The notes below the pieces were generated by a model, which was not told the origin of the DNA, searched no databases, and was given only the letters and a program-made list of their open reading frames with translations. Source: CAIKOD01 sp035543455 (lineage in GTDB: Archaea > Halobacteriota > Methanomicrobia > Methanomicrobiales > Methanospirillaceae). Taken from it: a stretch of 35,119 bases of DNA. Positions 15,413-22,748 of the stretch are shown piece by piece. The stretch is from contig DATKKE010000006.1 in NCBI GenBank assembly GCA_035543455.1, positions 1 through 35,119 of the forward strand. Direction: 5' to 3'. A program made the position numbers and the translations under genes. How positions within the stretch are numbered: the stretch's first letter is position 1; each line of letters starts with the position of its first letter.

Positions 15413-16845
15413 CAACGATAGCTCCAGCCAGGTTTATGATCTGCCCCTTCCCATTTTTCCTTCAGGAATGCAGGAATTCCGGCCGAATCGCGTGGACCGA
15501 CGAGAACGTCCCATTTCGTCGCATCTTCAATATCTCCTTTCAGCCGGGCTGCAAGTCCGGGGATAATAAGAGTGCGGTGGGTGACTTTGTCGGCTATCCC
15601 GCTGGAACGCATGATATCGGCCACTTTTTCTGCATTCAGTTTTCTTCCTGCAACGGCCGAGTCGACCGAAAGTCCCTCGGTATCGGCAACGAGCAGGAAA
15701 CAGTCCAGTTTTTCAATATCCGAGAGCACGGTGTAGTAGGTCAGGGCGAAGTTTGAGGTGATTAGTACCGGAGCATCGGCGGGGTCGGGATTGCCGAATA
15801 TCCGGAGGCCGGGTTCGACAATGACCGGCTTTCTTGGATCGTTATAGATGTTGTTCCTGAGCACGACCAGGGGGAGGACCGACCAGATCGTCGGGTCCCT
15901 GATCATGATAAGATCCACGTACCTGATCGTCATCATCGACGCGAGGCAGGATTCCATCCACCTGATCACGTCATCAGGTTCTGAATTTCTCCTGTCCCAC
16001 AATGTTACCGGTGTCCCGATCAGAGGATACCCCAGAAGGGTATCTCCCTCGGTTATGGCTGAAGTCCTGATCATTGAGAGATTGTCCACCGATCTGGGCA
16101 GGTCCTCGCCAAACCCGCTGCCGGCATCGATCAGGATATCCTTTACTCCCTGCCCGGTTATGGCCGAGACAAGCGACCGTACCTTCCTTACGTCGCTGTC
16201 GGCCGATACGGCAAGGGGGCATCCCGAACGACGTGCCAATGCGGTCATCCCCTCCCAGTTCGACTCGTCTGCCGCATAGAGCAGGGGATTTCTTTCAAGG
16301 ACCCCTTCGAGCCCGGCTTCGAGAACGGCAGGGTCCGCAGCCCAGAGTACCAGGGGCATCCCCGTTGCCCCGGCTACTCTGTTGACCGTATCCCGAAACC
16401 TCTCAGGGTCTCCATCCCGTGACCGGATTGCGATACCATCAAGGGTTAACGTATTACCGATATAGGGATAGGAGAATGAGGCCGTACCGCTGACCCGGGA
16501 TAATACCTCCTCTCCGGGCATTATATCGTCAACCGTTGTGAAGATCGCAGTCTGGTTGAAATAGCGAAGCTCATGCCGTCTCATCACCAGCTGGCCTCCT
16601 ACCCGGATTGCATGGTCCCCGCTGCCGATGGTGATCTCTTTGACGGGCGGGGCCATTATTTCTTCCAGTTTTGCCAGGTTGGTCTGGTATTTAGGATCGA
16701 GGAGAGGGGGACACTGGGCAAGAGTCAGGTTCCTTTCGCACAACTGGACCGCGAACCCCATACATGTTTTCGGGACGCATTCCCCGCAATTCGTTCTCGG
16801 GAGGAGGGGGTATAGGTTCATCGGTCCCAGTTTTTTCTTTGTCAT
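15412..16845 (-). CDS. cdhE: CODH/ACS corrinoid iron-sulfur protein large subunit (gamma)
   Basis: A 477-residue large subunit of the corrinoid iron-sulfur protein that carries the methyl group from methyl-H4MPT to the acetyl-CoA synthase. The N-terminal [4Fe-4S] domain has C20, C23, C28 and C45 in C-X2-C-X4-C-X16-C spacing (RTNCGECVPKTC...). A TIM barrel and a C-terminal B12-interacting domain follow. The frame is open upstream to 16914, but ATG 16845 with AGGTG upstream gives the family N-terminus and leaves an 8-base gap after cdhD, so it was chosen. The neighbour cdhD forms the heterodimer with it. The 4Fe-4S cluster mediates reductive activation, for which the RACo-like protein at 10811 is a likely electron donor (inference). 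Confidence 0.97.
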   Translation of the reverse strand: MTKKKLGPMNLYPLLPRTNCGECVPKTCMGFAVQLCERNLTLAQCPPLLDPKYQTNLAKLEEIMAPPVKEITIGSGDHAIRVGGQLVMRRHELRYFNQTAIFTTVDDIMPGEEVLSRVSGTASFSYPYIGNTLTLDGIAIRSRDGDPERFRDTVNRVAGATGMPLVLWAADPAVLEAGLEGVLERNPLLYAADESNWEGMTALARRSGCPLAVSADSDVRKVRSLVSAITGQGVKDILIDAGSGFGEDLPRSVDNLSMIRTSAITEGDTLLGYPLIGTPVTLWDRRNSEPDDVIRWMESCLASMMTIRYVDLIMIRDPTIWSVLPLVVLRNNIYNDPRKPVIVEPGLRIFGNPDPADAPVLITSNFALTYYTVLSDIEKLDCFLLVADTEGLSVDSAVAGRKLNAEKVADIMRSSGIADKVTHRTLIIPGLAARLKGDIEDATKWDVLVGPRDSAGIPAFLKEKWEGADHKPGWSYR

Positions 16846-16853
16846 GCCTGCAC

Positions 16854-18029
16854 CTACCGTCCTACGCCGATGAAGTCCGGGAATGTCGGGGGGTTCCTTC
16901 CGTCTGCCAGCCATCCGACGATATCTTCGATGGTCCTCGCAGCCCCGGGGTGGACCATGATAAACAGGTCGACACCGGCGAGAAGGAATGCGAGTGCCCC
17001 TGTCGTTTCCCAGAGCGGGCCGCGGAATTCACGGGGCCCGAGGGAATCGTCCCGTTTCCATGCCTCCCGTGCACCCCAGGAATTTGCTGTTCCCGAAGCC
17101 TGCGGGCATTGCAGCTCTTTATCCCCCATCAACCCTGCCAGGCGGATACGCTCCATCACCGAGAAGGAATATTCGAGCCCGTAGCCAAGTGCCGCAGAAG
17201 TCGGATCCATCACGATCTGGTCCGGCGGGAGATATCCCATGAGTTTCCGGTTCAGCTCCTTGGCCTGGTTGATATCGATCGGGCTCCAGGCAAGGACGAC
17301 GTGGTTATACTCCTGTGCCGCTTTTGCGACCGGTTCCCACATCCCGGTAGTCGCCGAAGAAAGGAGGATCCGTTCACCGGCGCAGACCTCGGCAACTTTC
17401 GGGAGAAGTTTAACATCTTTTTCGGGATTCCCGGAGCCGCCAATAATGAGTGGGACATCGACCGCCTGGAGAAGGTCCTCTACAAGGCCCACCGCTCTCT
17501 TTACCGGCGTATCCTTGAGGTATGGGTCGGTGCCGATCAGGTCGAGGTCGATCAGGTCGGCGCCATAGCGGTCGACCCAGGCCTTTGCCCAGGCACAGGG
17601 GTCTTCGAGTGCATCGCCAAATGAGGATCTTACCGGTCCAGGGAGGGGTGGAACAATATCGAAGACACTCCCGGCGACTACCGGGACGTGAGGCCCGGCC
17701 CCCTCGAAGAGGTGGAAGGGCGGGGATGTCGCCCCTCCTATGGTTACCGAACGGACCCGGCTCCCGCCGTCGCCCCTCGTCGAACCGAGGATCACTTCCC
17801 CGATCCGCCCCGGATATATTCTTGCAGGGATATGGTACCCGACATCGATCAATCCCTTCTGTGCCGGTTCCGGAATGATATGTTCGGCAAGGCCCGGAAC
17901 ACCGGCAAGGTCCGAGAGGGAAAGGGTTAGTTCTTTTGCCGAAAACGTCACTCCCTCAAGTTCAAGTTCCCCGTCGCCGGCAAGGAGCCTGATGAGGCTC
18001 TGGATCAGTTGAGTCTCCTCATCTGCCAC
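16854..18029 (-). CDS. cdhD: CODH/ACS corrinoid iron-sulfur protein small subunit (delta)
   Basis: A 391-residue TIM-barrel subunit that pairs with CdhE and positions methyl-H4MPT and the cobamide. Recognisable segments are ADLIDLDLIGTDPYLKDTP, PLIIGGSGNPEKDVKLLP, YNHVVLAWSPIDINQAKELN and DQIVMDPTSAALGYGLEYSF. The frame is open to an ATG at 18080, which would overlap cdhC by 62 bases. A GTG at 18027-18029 is preceded by AAAGGAGGG with 7-8 bases spacing and overlaps cdhC by only 11 bases, so it was chosen. The Shine-Dalgarno lies within the cdhC coding end. All five cdh genes are in one tight transcript. Confidence 0.95.
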   Translation of the reverse strand: MADEETQLIQSLIRLLAGDGELELEGVTFSAKELTLSLSDLAGVPGLAEHIIPEPAQKGLIDVGYHIPARIYPGRIGEVILGSTRGDGGSRVRSVTIGGATSPPFHLFEGAGPHVPVVAGSVFDIVPPLPGPVRSSFGDALEDPCAWAKAWVDRYGADLIDLDLIGTDPYLKDTPVKRAVGLVEDLLQAVDVPLIIGGSGNPEKDVKLLPKVAEVCAGERILLSSATTGMWEPVAKAAQEYNHVVLAWSPIDINQAKELNRKLMGYLPPDQIVMDPTSAALGYGLEYSFSVMERIRLAGLMGDKELQCPQASGTANSWGAREAWKRDDSLGPREFRGPLWETTGALAFLLAGVDLFIMVHPGAARTIEDIVGWLADGRNPPTFPDFIGVGR

Positions 18030-19425
18030 CCGGGTTCCCTCCTTTCCGTACAAATATCCGATCAGCTGAAATTCTGACATCGCGGAATGTAATGGTTACA
18101 CCCGTATTTCTCCCGGTACTGTTGATCGCGGCGCGCAGGCTGCTATCGGTATCACCAGTCGAAATACCCCCGGACTTTTCCTCTTCCTTCTCTATCAATG
18201 CAGTCCTTGACAGGATCGGGTGATGATGCGAATGGATAAAGGATTTTAATTCTTCAACCGTGCCTGCATCGTGTTCGGTTGCAATCTTATCATACAGTCC
18301 GAAGGGGATGTACTCCCTGAGCTTTTCACGCACTCCGGATGGCATCCATATGATTCGTTCCCAACCGCCGCTTGCACGGAGGAATTTCGGGGACCGCATA
18401 TATTCGAACGACAAACCGTGGAAACCATCCACCTGTCTGCCTCCACCCGTAGAATCTGCAATGGAACCGAATGTAAGGCCGGTCGGCGTGGTACCCCTGA
18501 AATCGCGGTTGACAATACCGAGACCATCACATTCCGGCACATAAAAGGTTGTGCACTCGAAACAACCACAGGAGGTGTGAGGGTATCCGAAGGCGGTGTA
18601 GAGCTGGACACGCGTCACGTCGGAAAGCGATTTTTCCTTTACCACCTCGTTCACCCCGGCATATTCTCCGGCTTCGTGATCGATGCATTCGCCTTTCGGG
18701 ATCTCGTAAATCGGTCCCTTCGGGTCGACACGGGCGGCGGCACGGCCGTCCAGCCAGCTGATCGCACCACAGTTGGCATACCGTTCGGGAGTGATTACGC
18801 ATACATGGCTGGGAGCAAAGGACTGGCAGAGAGAGCACCCGTAAAAAACATCGACATCATCATCGGTCATGCCCCGCGTCCGGGCATCCCGCTCCTCGTA
18901 GATAGCGAGAACTTTTTTGTACCGCTCGTGGACGAGGGCGGGGTCCGTGATGAAGGTAACACTAACCTTTTCTATGATAGGGAGAGCACTCCGGAATAAC
19001 CTGACCATGACAGTCCCGATATGTGCCAGGGTAAGACCCTTTGCCACGGCCCGTTTATCAGCCCGTATCCATATGGTATCCCTCTGGTTCAGGTGCATGA
19101 ATCCCTCAATCCAATTGCAGAAATCGTGGATACGGCGTTCCATCACGCTTTCCATGTCGGGTTCGAGCTTTGCACCGGCAGCCATGACGCATATGCCGAA
19201 AGGAATCGAACTTCCGACGGCCATATCAGGGAGATCCGGTCCGAGAATACGGACTTCACCGTCATTTATTTCCTCAGGATCTTTTACTCTGAGGATCTCA
19301 AATTTTTCCTTTACCTGCGGCCCCCCAAGTTCGACATGCATCGTCTGCTTACGGATCCTTTCCCCTTCATAGACGACGCCGATATTAACAGGAATATCAG
19401 AGAACATCCCTTCCTTGGCATTCAT
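18019..19425 (-). CDS. cdhC: Acetyl-CoA synthase catalytic subunit (beta)
   Basis: A 468-residue archaeal ACS that builds or cleaves acetyl-CoA from a methyl group, CO and CoA at the Ni-Ni-[4Fe-4S] A-cluster. Cysteine ligands are visible: C197/C200/C209 in GCSLCQSFAPSHVC, and C286/C288 with C291 in SCGCFEC, where Cys-Gly-Cys holds the distal nickel. It lacks the N-terminal CODH-binding domain of bacterial AcsB, as expected for archaea. The start at ATG 19425 overlaps the cdhB stop by 4 bases. A second in-frame ATG at 19407 (MFSDIPVN) is possible. The frame's upstream extension to 19656 is an overlap with cdhB and not coding. Its 3' end encodes the cdhD Shine-Dalgarno. Confidence 0.97.
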   Translation of the reverse strand: MNAKEGMFSDIPVNIGVVYEGERIRKQTMHVELGGPQVKEKFEILRVKDPEEINDGEVRILGPDLPDMAVGSSIPFGICVMAAGAKLEPDMESVMERRIHDFCNWIEGFMHLNQRDTIWIRADKRAVAKGLTLAHIGTVMVRLFRSALPIIEKVSVTFITDPALVHERYKKVLAIYEERDARTRGMTDDDVDVFYGCSLCQSFAPSHVCVITPERYANCGAISWLDGRAAARVDPKGPIYEIPKGECIDHEAGEYAGVNEVVKEKSLSDVTRVQLYTAFGYPHTSCGCFECTTFYVPECDGLGIVNRDFRGTTPTGLTFGSIADSTGGGRQVDGFHGLSFEYMRSPKFLRASGGWERIIWMPSGVREKLREYIPFGLYDKIATEHDAGTVEELKSFIHSHHHPILSRTALIEKEEEKSGGISTGDTDSSLRAAINSTGRNTGVTITFRDVRISADRIFVRKGGNPGGR

Positions 19426-19967
19426 TCCCTGCGAACCTCCCGGGCGATTTCTTCGAGATGTTCTATCCATGTATCGAGAGAAAGGTTTGGAAATGAGAGG
19501 TTGCAATGAGGCTGGTAATGACGGTCGATGGAGATAAACCGCATACCGTCGGGGGCAAATGATTTCAGCCCCGACTGCAGCAGCCATCCGGTTGAGTAGG
19601 AAATTCCGACAAACAACACAAGATCGTGGGAATCGGATCGACCTGATATGCTCCATCCGGGATCATTGAGCCTTGCACCGGTTTCCACCAGGGAAAGAAC
19701 TTTTGCCGGCGAAAACCCCCGTTTCCTGAACGATGGCACCGCCGAAGGCGTTATGATGACAGGCGTACCGGTAGAATTCGCGATATCGATGATGAGATCG
19801 GTGGGATTTCTTGATCCCATATCCGGTAGATCCATGGTATGGGCAACAACAATCAGGGGATTTTTTGCCCGTTTCAGCAGGCCGGCAACTATCGCCGGTT
19901 TCGTGATTACCGTGGCGCATGCGCTTCCCGGGACTTCATAACGCATCCACGGGGAATCATCCGTCAA
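19422..19967 (-). CDS. cdhB: CODH/ACS complex epsilon subunit
   Basis: A 181-residue subunit of the alpha2-epsilon2 CO dehydrogenase component. It has a Rossmann-like fold (LIVVAHTMDLPDMGSRNP, LVLFVGISYSTGWLLQSGL, FISIDRHYQPHCNLSFPN) related to DHS-like nucleotide-binding domains. It is thought to assist electron transfer through FAD or to stabilise the alpha subunit. Its start overlaps the cdhA stop (ATGA, 19964-19967) and its stop overlaps the cdhC start, which shows strict translational coupling of the first three genes. Confidence 0.93.
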   Translation of the reverse strand: MTDDSPWMRYEVPGSACATVITKPAIVAGLLKRAKNPLIVVAHTMDLPDMGSRNPTDLIIDIANSTGTPVIITPSAVPSFRKRGFSPAKVLSLVETGARLNDPGWSISGRSDSHDLVLFVGISYSTGWLLQSGLKSFAPDGMRFISIDRHYQPHCNLSFPNLSLDTWIEHLEEIAREVRRE

Positions 19968-22315
19968 TCTGTTTTACCTCCCCGCCGGATCAGCCGGGGG
20001 AGCAGCGTCGGATCAGGTATCCTGCCGTCCCCTTCTTCCCACCCTGACTCCCGAAGTGCAATGAGCACGTCATCCTTCATCGCGACCGGGATATCTGCCG
20101 CAGTCCGGACGAAGAGATCGATATCATCCGGCATCGTTCCGAAGAATTTACGATGGAGGTCGATATAGTGGTTCAGCTTGATCGACCGGCCTTTCGTCGT
20201 ATCGCTCGGCCTCATGCAGAGCTTCGGAACCAGCACGATCGCCTCCTCCCTGGTCTCTGCTACGACGAAGAGGTGTTCGGGGGCGGGTGCGGCATATACG
20301 CTCTCCCCGGTCCGTGCGTCAAGGACATTCCACGGCTCCCTCTGGTCTCTCCGGCCGAGAAGCATTCTCCGGTATTTTGCCCCGTGCGGCCCTACGATAA
20401 CAGGGATCCCAAGCCTCCAGAAACCGGCTGCAATAGCTGAGGCTTTCTGGGACATCGCTCCCCATGCAATCCCGACGGCCCCGACCCTGTTGTGGACGTA
20501 ATCCGCAATCTCCTCATAATTCGAATTGATTTTTCTCCGGGCAAAAATACTCGCTATCTTGATTGTAGCTCCGGATATATGTGAATTGGAGACACATGAT
20601 CCGCAATTGACGAGTCCCCCCGCGTCAAAAGTACCCGGGTATGTTTCATACAGCCCCTGCCCCTCTTCGTTTGTATACATGGCGAGGTTCATCGATGCAC
20701 ACCCTGATGTCGTGACAATATACCGCCGTTTTAAAAATTCTTCCGCGATAACCCCGATATCCTTGTATGAGCCCGGGTAATTCGAGCAACCGACTATCCC
20801 AATGACACCCGGGACCTCTCCCATTACAATCGGCCCGCCGACTGCCCGGATTTCCGTATCCTGGATCGGCCCCCGGCCGGCCCTTATTTTGAACCGTTCC
20901 GCCTCCATCCTCACCCGGGATGCCCCGACTATCATCGTATGGGGCATAATCCCTCTAGGGCAGACGCCCTCCGCTTCGCACCGTGCACAACCGATGCAGG
21001 ATTCATACAGTTCGCCAAGGAGTCGGAGGTTTCCTTTCCCCGCGGCAACTATTGCCTCCGGCAGGGGGAGGTCATTCGGGCACACCCTCCTGCAGGAATC
21101 ACAGGCTGAACAGTTTTTTGCCGCTATTGCAAGGGTTGCCTCGTCAGGTATGGACCGGAATTTTCCCCGCTTCGGGAACATCGCCATCGACACCCGCACG
21201 GCGACCTGCCCGGCCTTGACGGGATCGAGGATTGCAGCCCCGGGTATTGATCCCAGAATCAGGTCTTCCACGATATCATCTGCGGGGTCAGCGGTCCGGT
21301 CAGGAAGCCCCTGGAGGTTTTTTGCATGCGTTGCGATGACCGGTGCATGGACTTTCCCGGCCTCTTCGAGCACATCGGTCCGGACACACTGTTCATCGAT
21401 CACGATAACGTCGGCGCTCCCGTACCGGATGAACCGAGTCTGGTGAGAGAGCGGCCCGATGATTTTTGCCTTCTCGTTATACCGGGTAATATCGAGCGCC
21501 GTACAACAGATCCCGCACAGTTCTATGGCATCATTGAGCCCCTGGTCCTCCATAAAATTGGTAATTTCAACGGATGGCGCTACATTATGACCGATTACGA
21601 GTATTGTCGGTTTTTTGGAATCGATGCAGCCGATACCGATATCAATAAGACCTGCATCAGGGTCGGCCTTCGGGAATCCGTATGCAGAGATCTGGGCAAT
21701 GTCACACGCTTCCATGGCAACATGGTCAATCATGCCTGCGTGTAACACTTTTGACTCAAAATCGATATTATTTCCTTCCTGTCCGGTATGACATGATGAA
21801 AGGAGGGCAGTTATCTCCTTCTCGCAGTAATCTACGACATCTTCAAGGTCCCCGAGTGTGAGCGGCTTGATACCGGTAACGAGCCTTATATGGGGAGCTT
21901 CCATGGTAACGAACTCCCCGCTGTCTATCCGGAAGTCCCGGCCTGAGCGCCGGATCAGGTGTTCGAGGAGGTGACGTGCGTGTCCGGTATGGGTCGCGCA
22001 TCCGATTGTTGCGGAAAGAAGGACAATCCGTGATTGTTGCGCTGCCATATCGATGCCGCATGCACCCCTTTTTCCTTTCGAAAGATCACACTTTCCCATC
22101 GTGCAGAGACAACAGAGGTCGCAGAAGGGAAGATAGAAGGGAGGATATTTTTTCAGGAGCCTGTGGTCCCATCCCCTGAGCGCTTCGATACCAGGCATCC
22201 GGGTGGGTCCGGGTTCTTCCTCCCATTTTCCAAAAATCCGCCCTATATTGAGTTCGATACCGCGGGCACTGAGAGTATCGCTGATTAATTCGTCAATGGT
22301 AACCCTTGCTTTCAT
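19964..22315 (-). CDS. cdhA: CO dehydrogenase alpha subunit
   Basis: A 783-residue Ni-Fe CO dehydrogenase that oxidises CO or reduces CO2 at its C-cluster. N-terminal cysteines C65, C68, C69, C71, C76 and C86 (CDLCCLCTMGKC...GACG) supply the D and B clusters. GCATHTGHARHLLEH carries conserved histidines. Two ferredoxin-type motifs (CSACDSCRRVCP and CIGCARCEAEGVCP) form the extra E/F clusters found in archaeal enzymes. GCSNYPGSYKD, NCGSCVSNSHI and GVGPHGAKY-like motifs follow in the C-cluster domain. ATG 22315 was chosen over 22369: it matches the family start and lies about 33 bases after a TATA element, which implies a very short leader. It is the first gene of the seven-gene operon. Confidence 0.97.
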   Translation of the reverse strand: MKARVTIDELISDTLSARGIELNIGRIFGKWEEEPGPTRMPGIEALRGWDHRLLKKYPPFYLPFCDLCCLCTMGKCDLSKGKRGACGIDMAAQQSRIVLLSATIGCATHTGHARHLLEHLIRRSGRDFRIDSGEFVTMEAPHIRLVTGIKPLTLGDLEDVVDYCEKEITALLSSCHTGQEGNNIDFESKVLHAGMIDHVAMEACDIAQISAYGFPKADPDAGLIDIGIGCIDSKKPTILVIGHNVAPSVEITNFMEDQGLNDAIELCGICCTALDITRYNEKAKIIGPLSHQTRFIRYGSADVIVIDEQCVRTDVLEEAGKVHAPVIATHAKNLQGLPDRTADPADDIVEDLILGSIPGAAILDPVKAGQVAVRVSMAMFPKRGKFRSIPDEATLAIAAKNCSACDSCRRVCPNDLPLPEAIVAAGKGNLRLLGELYESCIGCARCEAEGVCPRGIMPHTMIVGASRVRMEAERFKIRAGRGPIQDTEIRAVGGPIVMGEVPGVIGIVGCSNYPGSYKDIGVIAEEFLKRRYIVTTSGCASMNLAMYTNEEGQGLYETYPGTFDAGGLVNCGSCVSNSHISGATIKIASIFARRKINSNYEEIADYVHNRVGAVGIAWGAMSQKASAIAAGFWRLGIPVIVGPHGAKYRRMLLGRRDQREPWNVLDARTGESVYAAPAPEHLFVVAETREEAIVLVPKLCMRPSDTTKGRSIKLNHYIDLHRKFFGTMPDDIDLFVRTAADIPVAMKDDVLIALRESGWEEGDGRIPDPTLLPRLIRRGGKTD

Positions 22316-22344
22316 TATGGCTATGTTCCTGATCGGTATCTGGA

Positions 22345-22352
22345 CATATAAA
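22345..22352 (-). promoter_or_regulatory. TATA box of the cdh operon
   Basis: TTTATATG on the minus strand is centred 33 bases upstream of the cdhA ATG, so transcription would start only a few bases before the start codon. It also supports ATG 22315 rather than the upstream in-frame ATG at 22369. Confidence 0.55.
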
Positions 22353-22388
22353 TCATAGGAAATGACCAATCTTAATGTTATTGTGGCC

Positions 22389-22690
22389 CCGGGGCGAGGA
22401 AAATAAAAGATTTTGACAAGGAGTATCCAGACCTGATGCCCCTCGCCCGGTGTGGCAGGGAAAATCCTTTAAAATATCCTCCTTACGCCGGGATCTTCTC
22501 TTTCCCGCCCTGAATATGGCAGATATAATTCAACTGGGGGCTGTCATCGGCTCTCCCGGGACCTTCAGGGTCCGAATGATAGCTCTCTGCCCGCGACCAT
22601 CGGCAGGAATAATGAAATCCAGTCGCGGGCGACACGATATGCCTGGCATCGTGTGGTACCGATGTCCGGATTCCGGGGAATCATTTTTAC
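22389..22690. ncRNA. Hairpin-rich intergenic element, possible non-coding RNA
   Basis: The gap between divergent cdhA and hppA has GC content like coding DNA and several inverted repeats: GGGCGAGG/CCTCGCCC (22392-22399 and 22441-22448), GGACC-TTCAG-GGTCC (about 22559-22573), GCCCGCGAC/GTCGCGGGC (about 22589-22597 and 22622-22630), ACACGAT/ATCGTGT (about 22632-22653), and GATTC-CGGG-GAATC followed by ATTTTTA (about 22669-22688), the last like a terminator on the plus strand. No known RNA family motif (RNase P, SRP, riboswitch) was recognised. An 82-codon plus frame here looks random. Strand and function are uncertain. Confidence 0.35.
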
Positions 22691-22734
22691 CATGTTAGAT
22701 AAAATTAATGGTCAGACTCATTATCATGGTAATG

Positions 22735-22741
22735 AGAGGTG
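22735..22741 (+). promoter_or_regulatory. Shine-Dalgarno that defines a TTG start for hppA
   Basis: GAGGTGA lies 7 bases before TTG 22749 and no better ATG or GTG fits the N-terminus. Confidence 0.7.
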
Positions 22742-22748
22742 ACCACAT

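Noticed and set aside
16854..18080. Long open frames on the plus strand opposite cdhC, cdhD and cdhA
   Set aside because: They are antisense shadows of well-recognised GC-balanced cdh genes and match no family.
22389..22690. RNase P RNA or SRP RNA
   Set aside because: Neither strand shows the conserved RNase P core (GAGGAAAGTC-like) or the SRP helix 8 motif.
22450..22698. 82-codon plus-strand frame upstream of hppA
   Set aside because: Composition looks random, it has no initiation signals and overlaps the inverted repeats; kept only as an alternative to the ncRNA idea.
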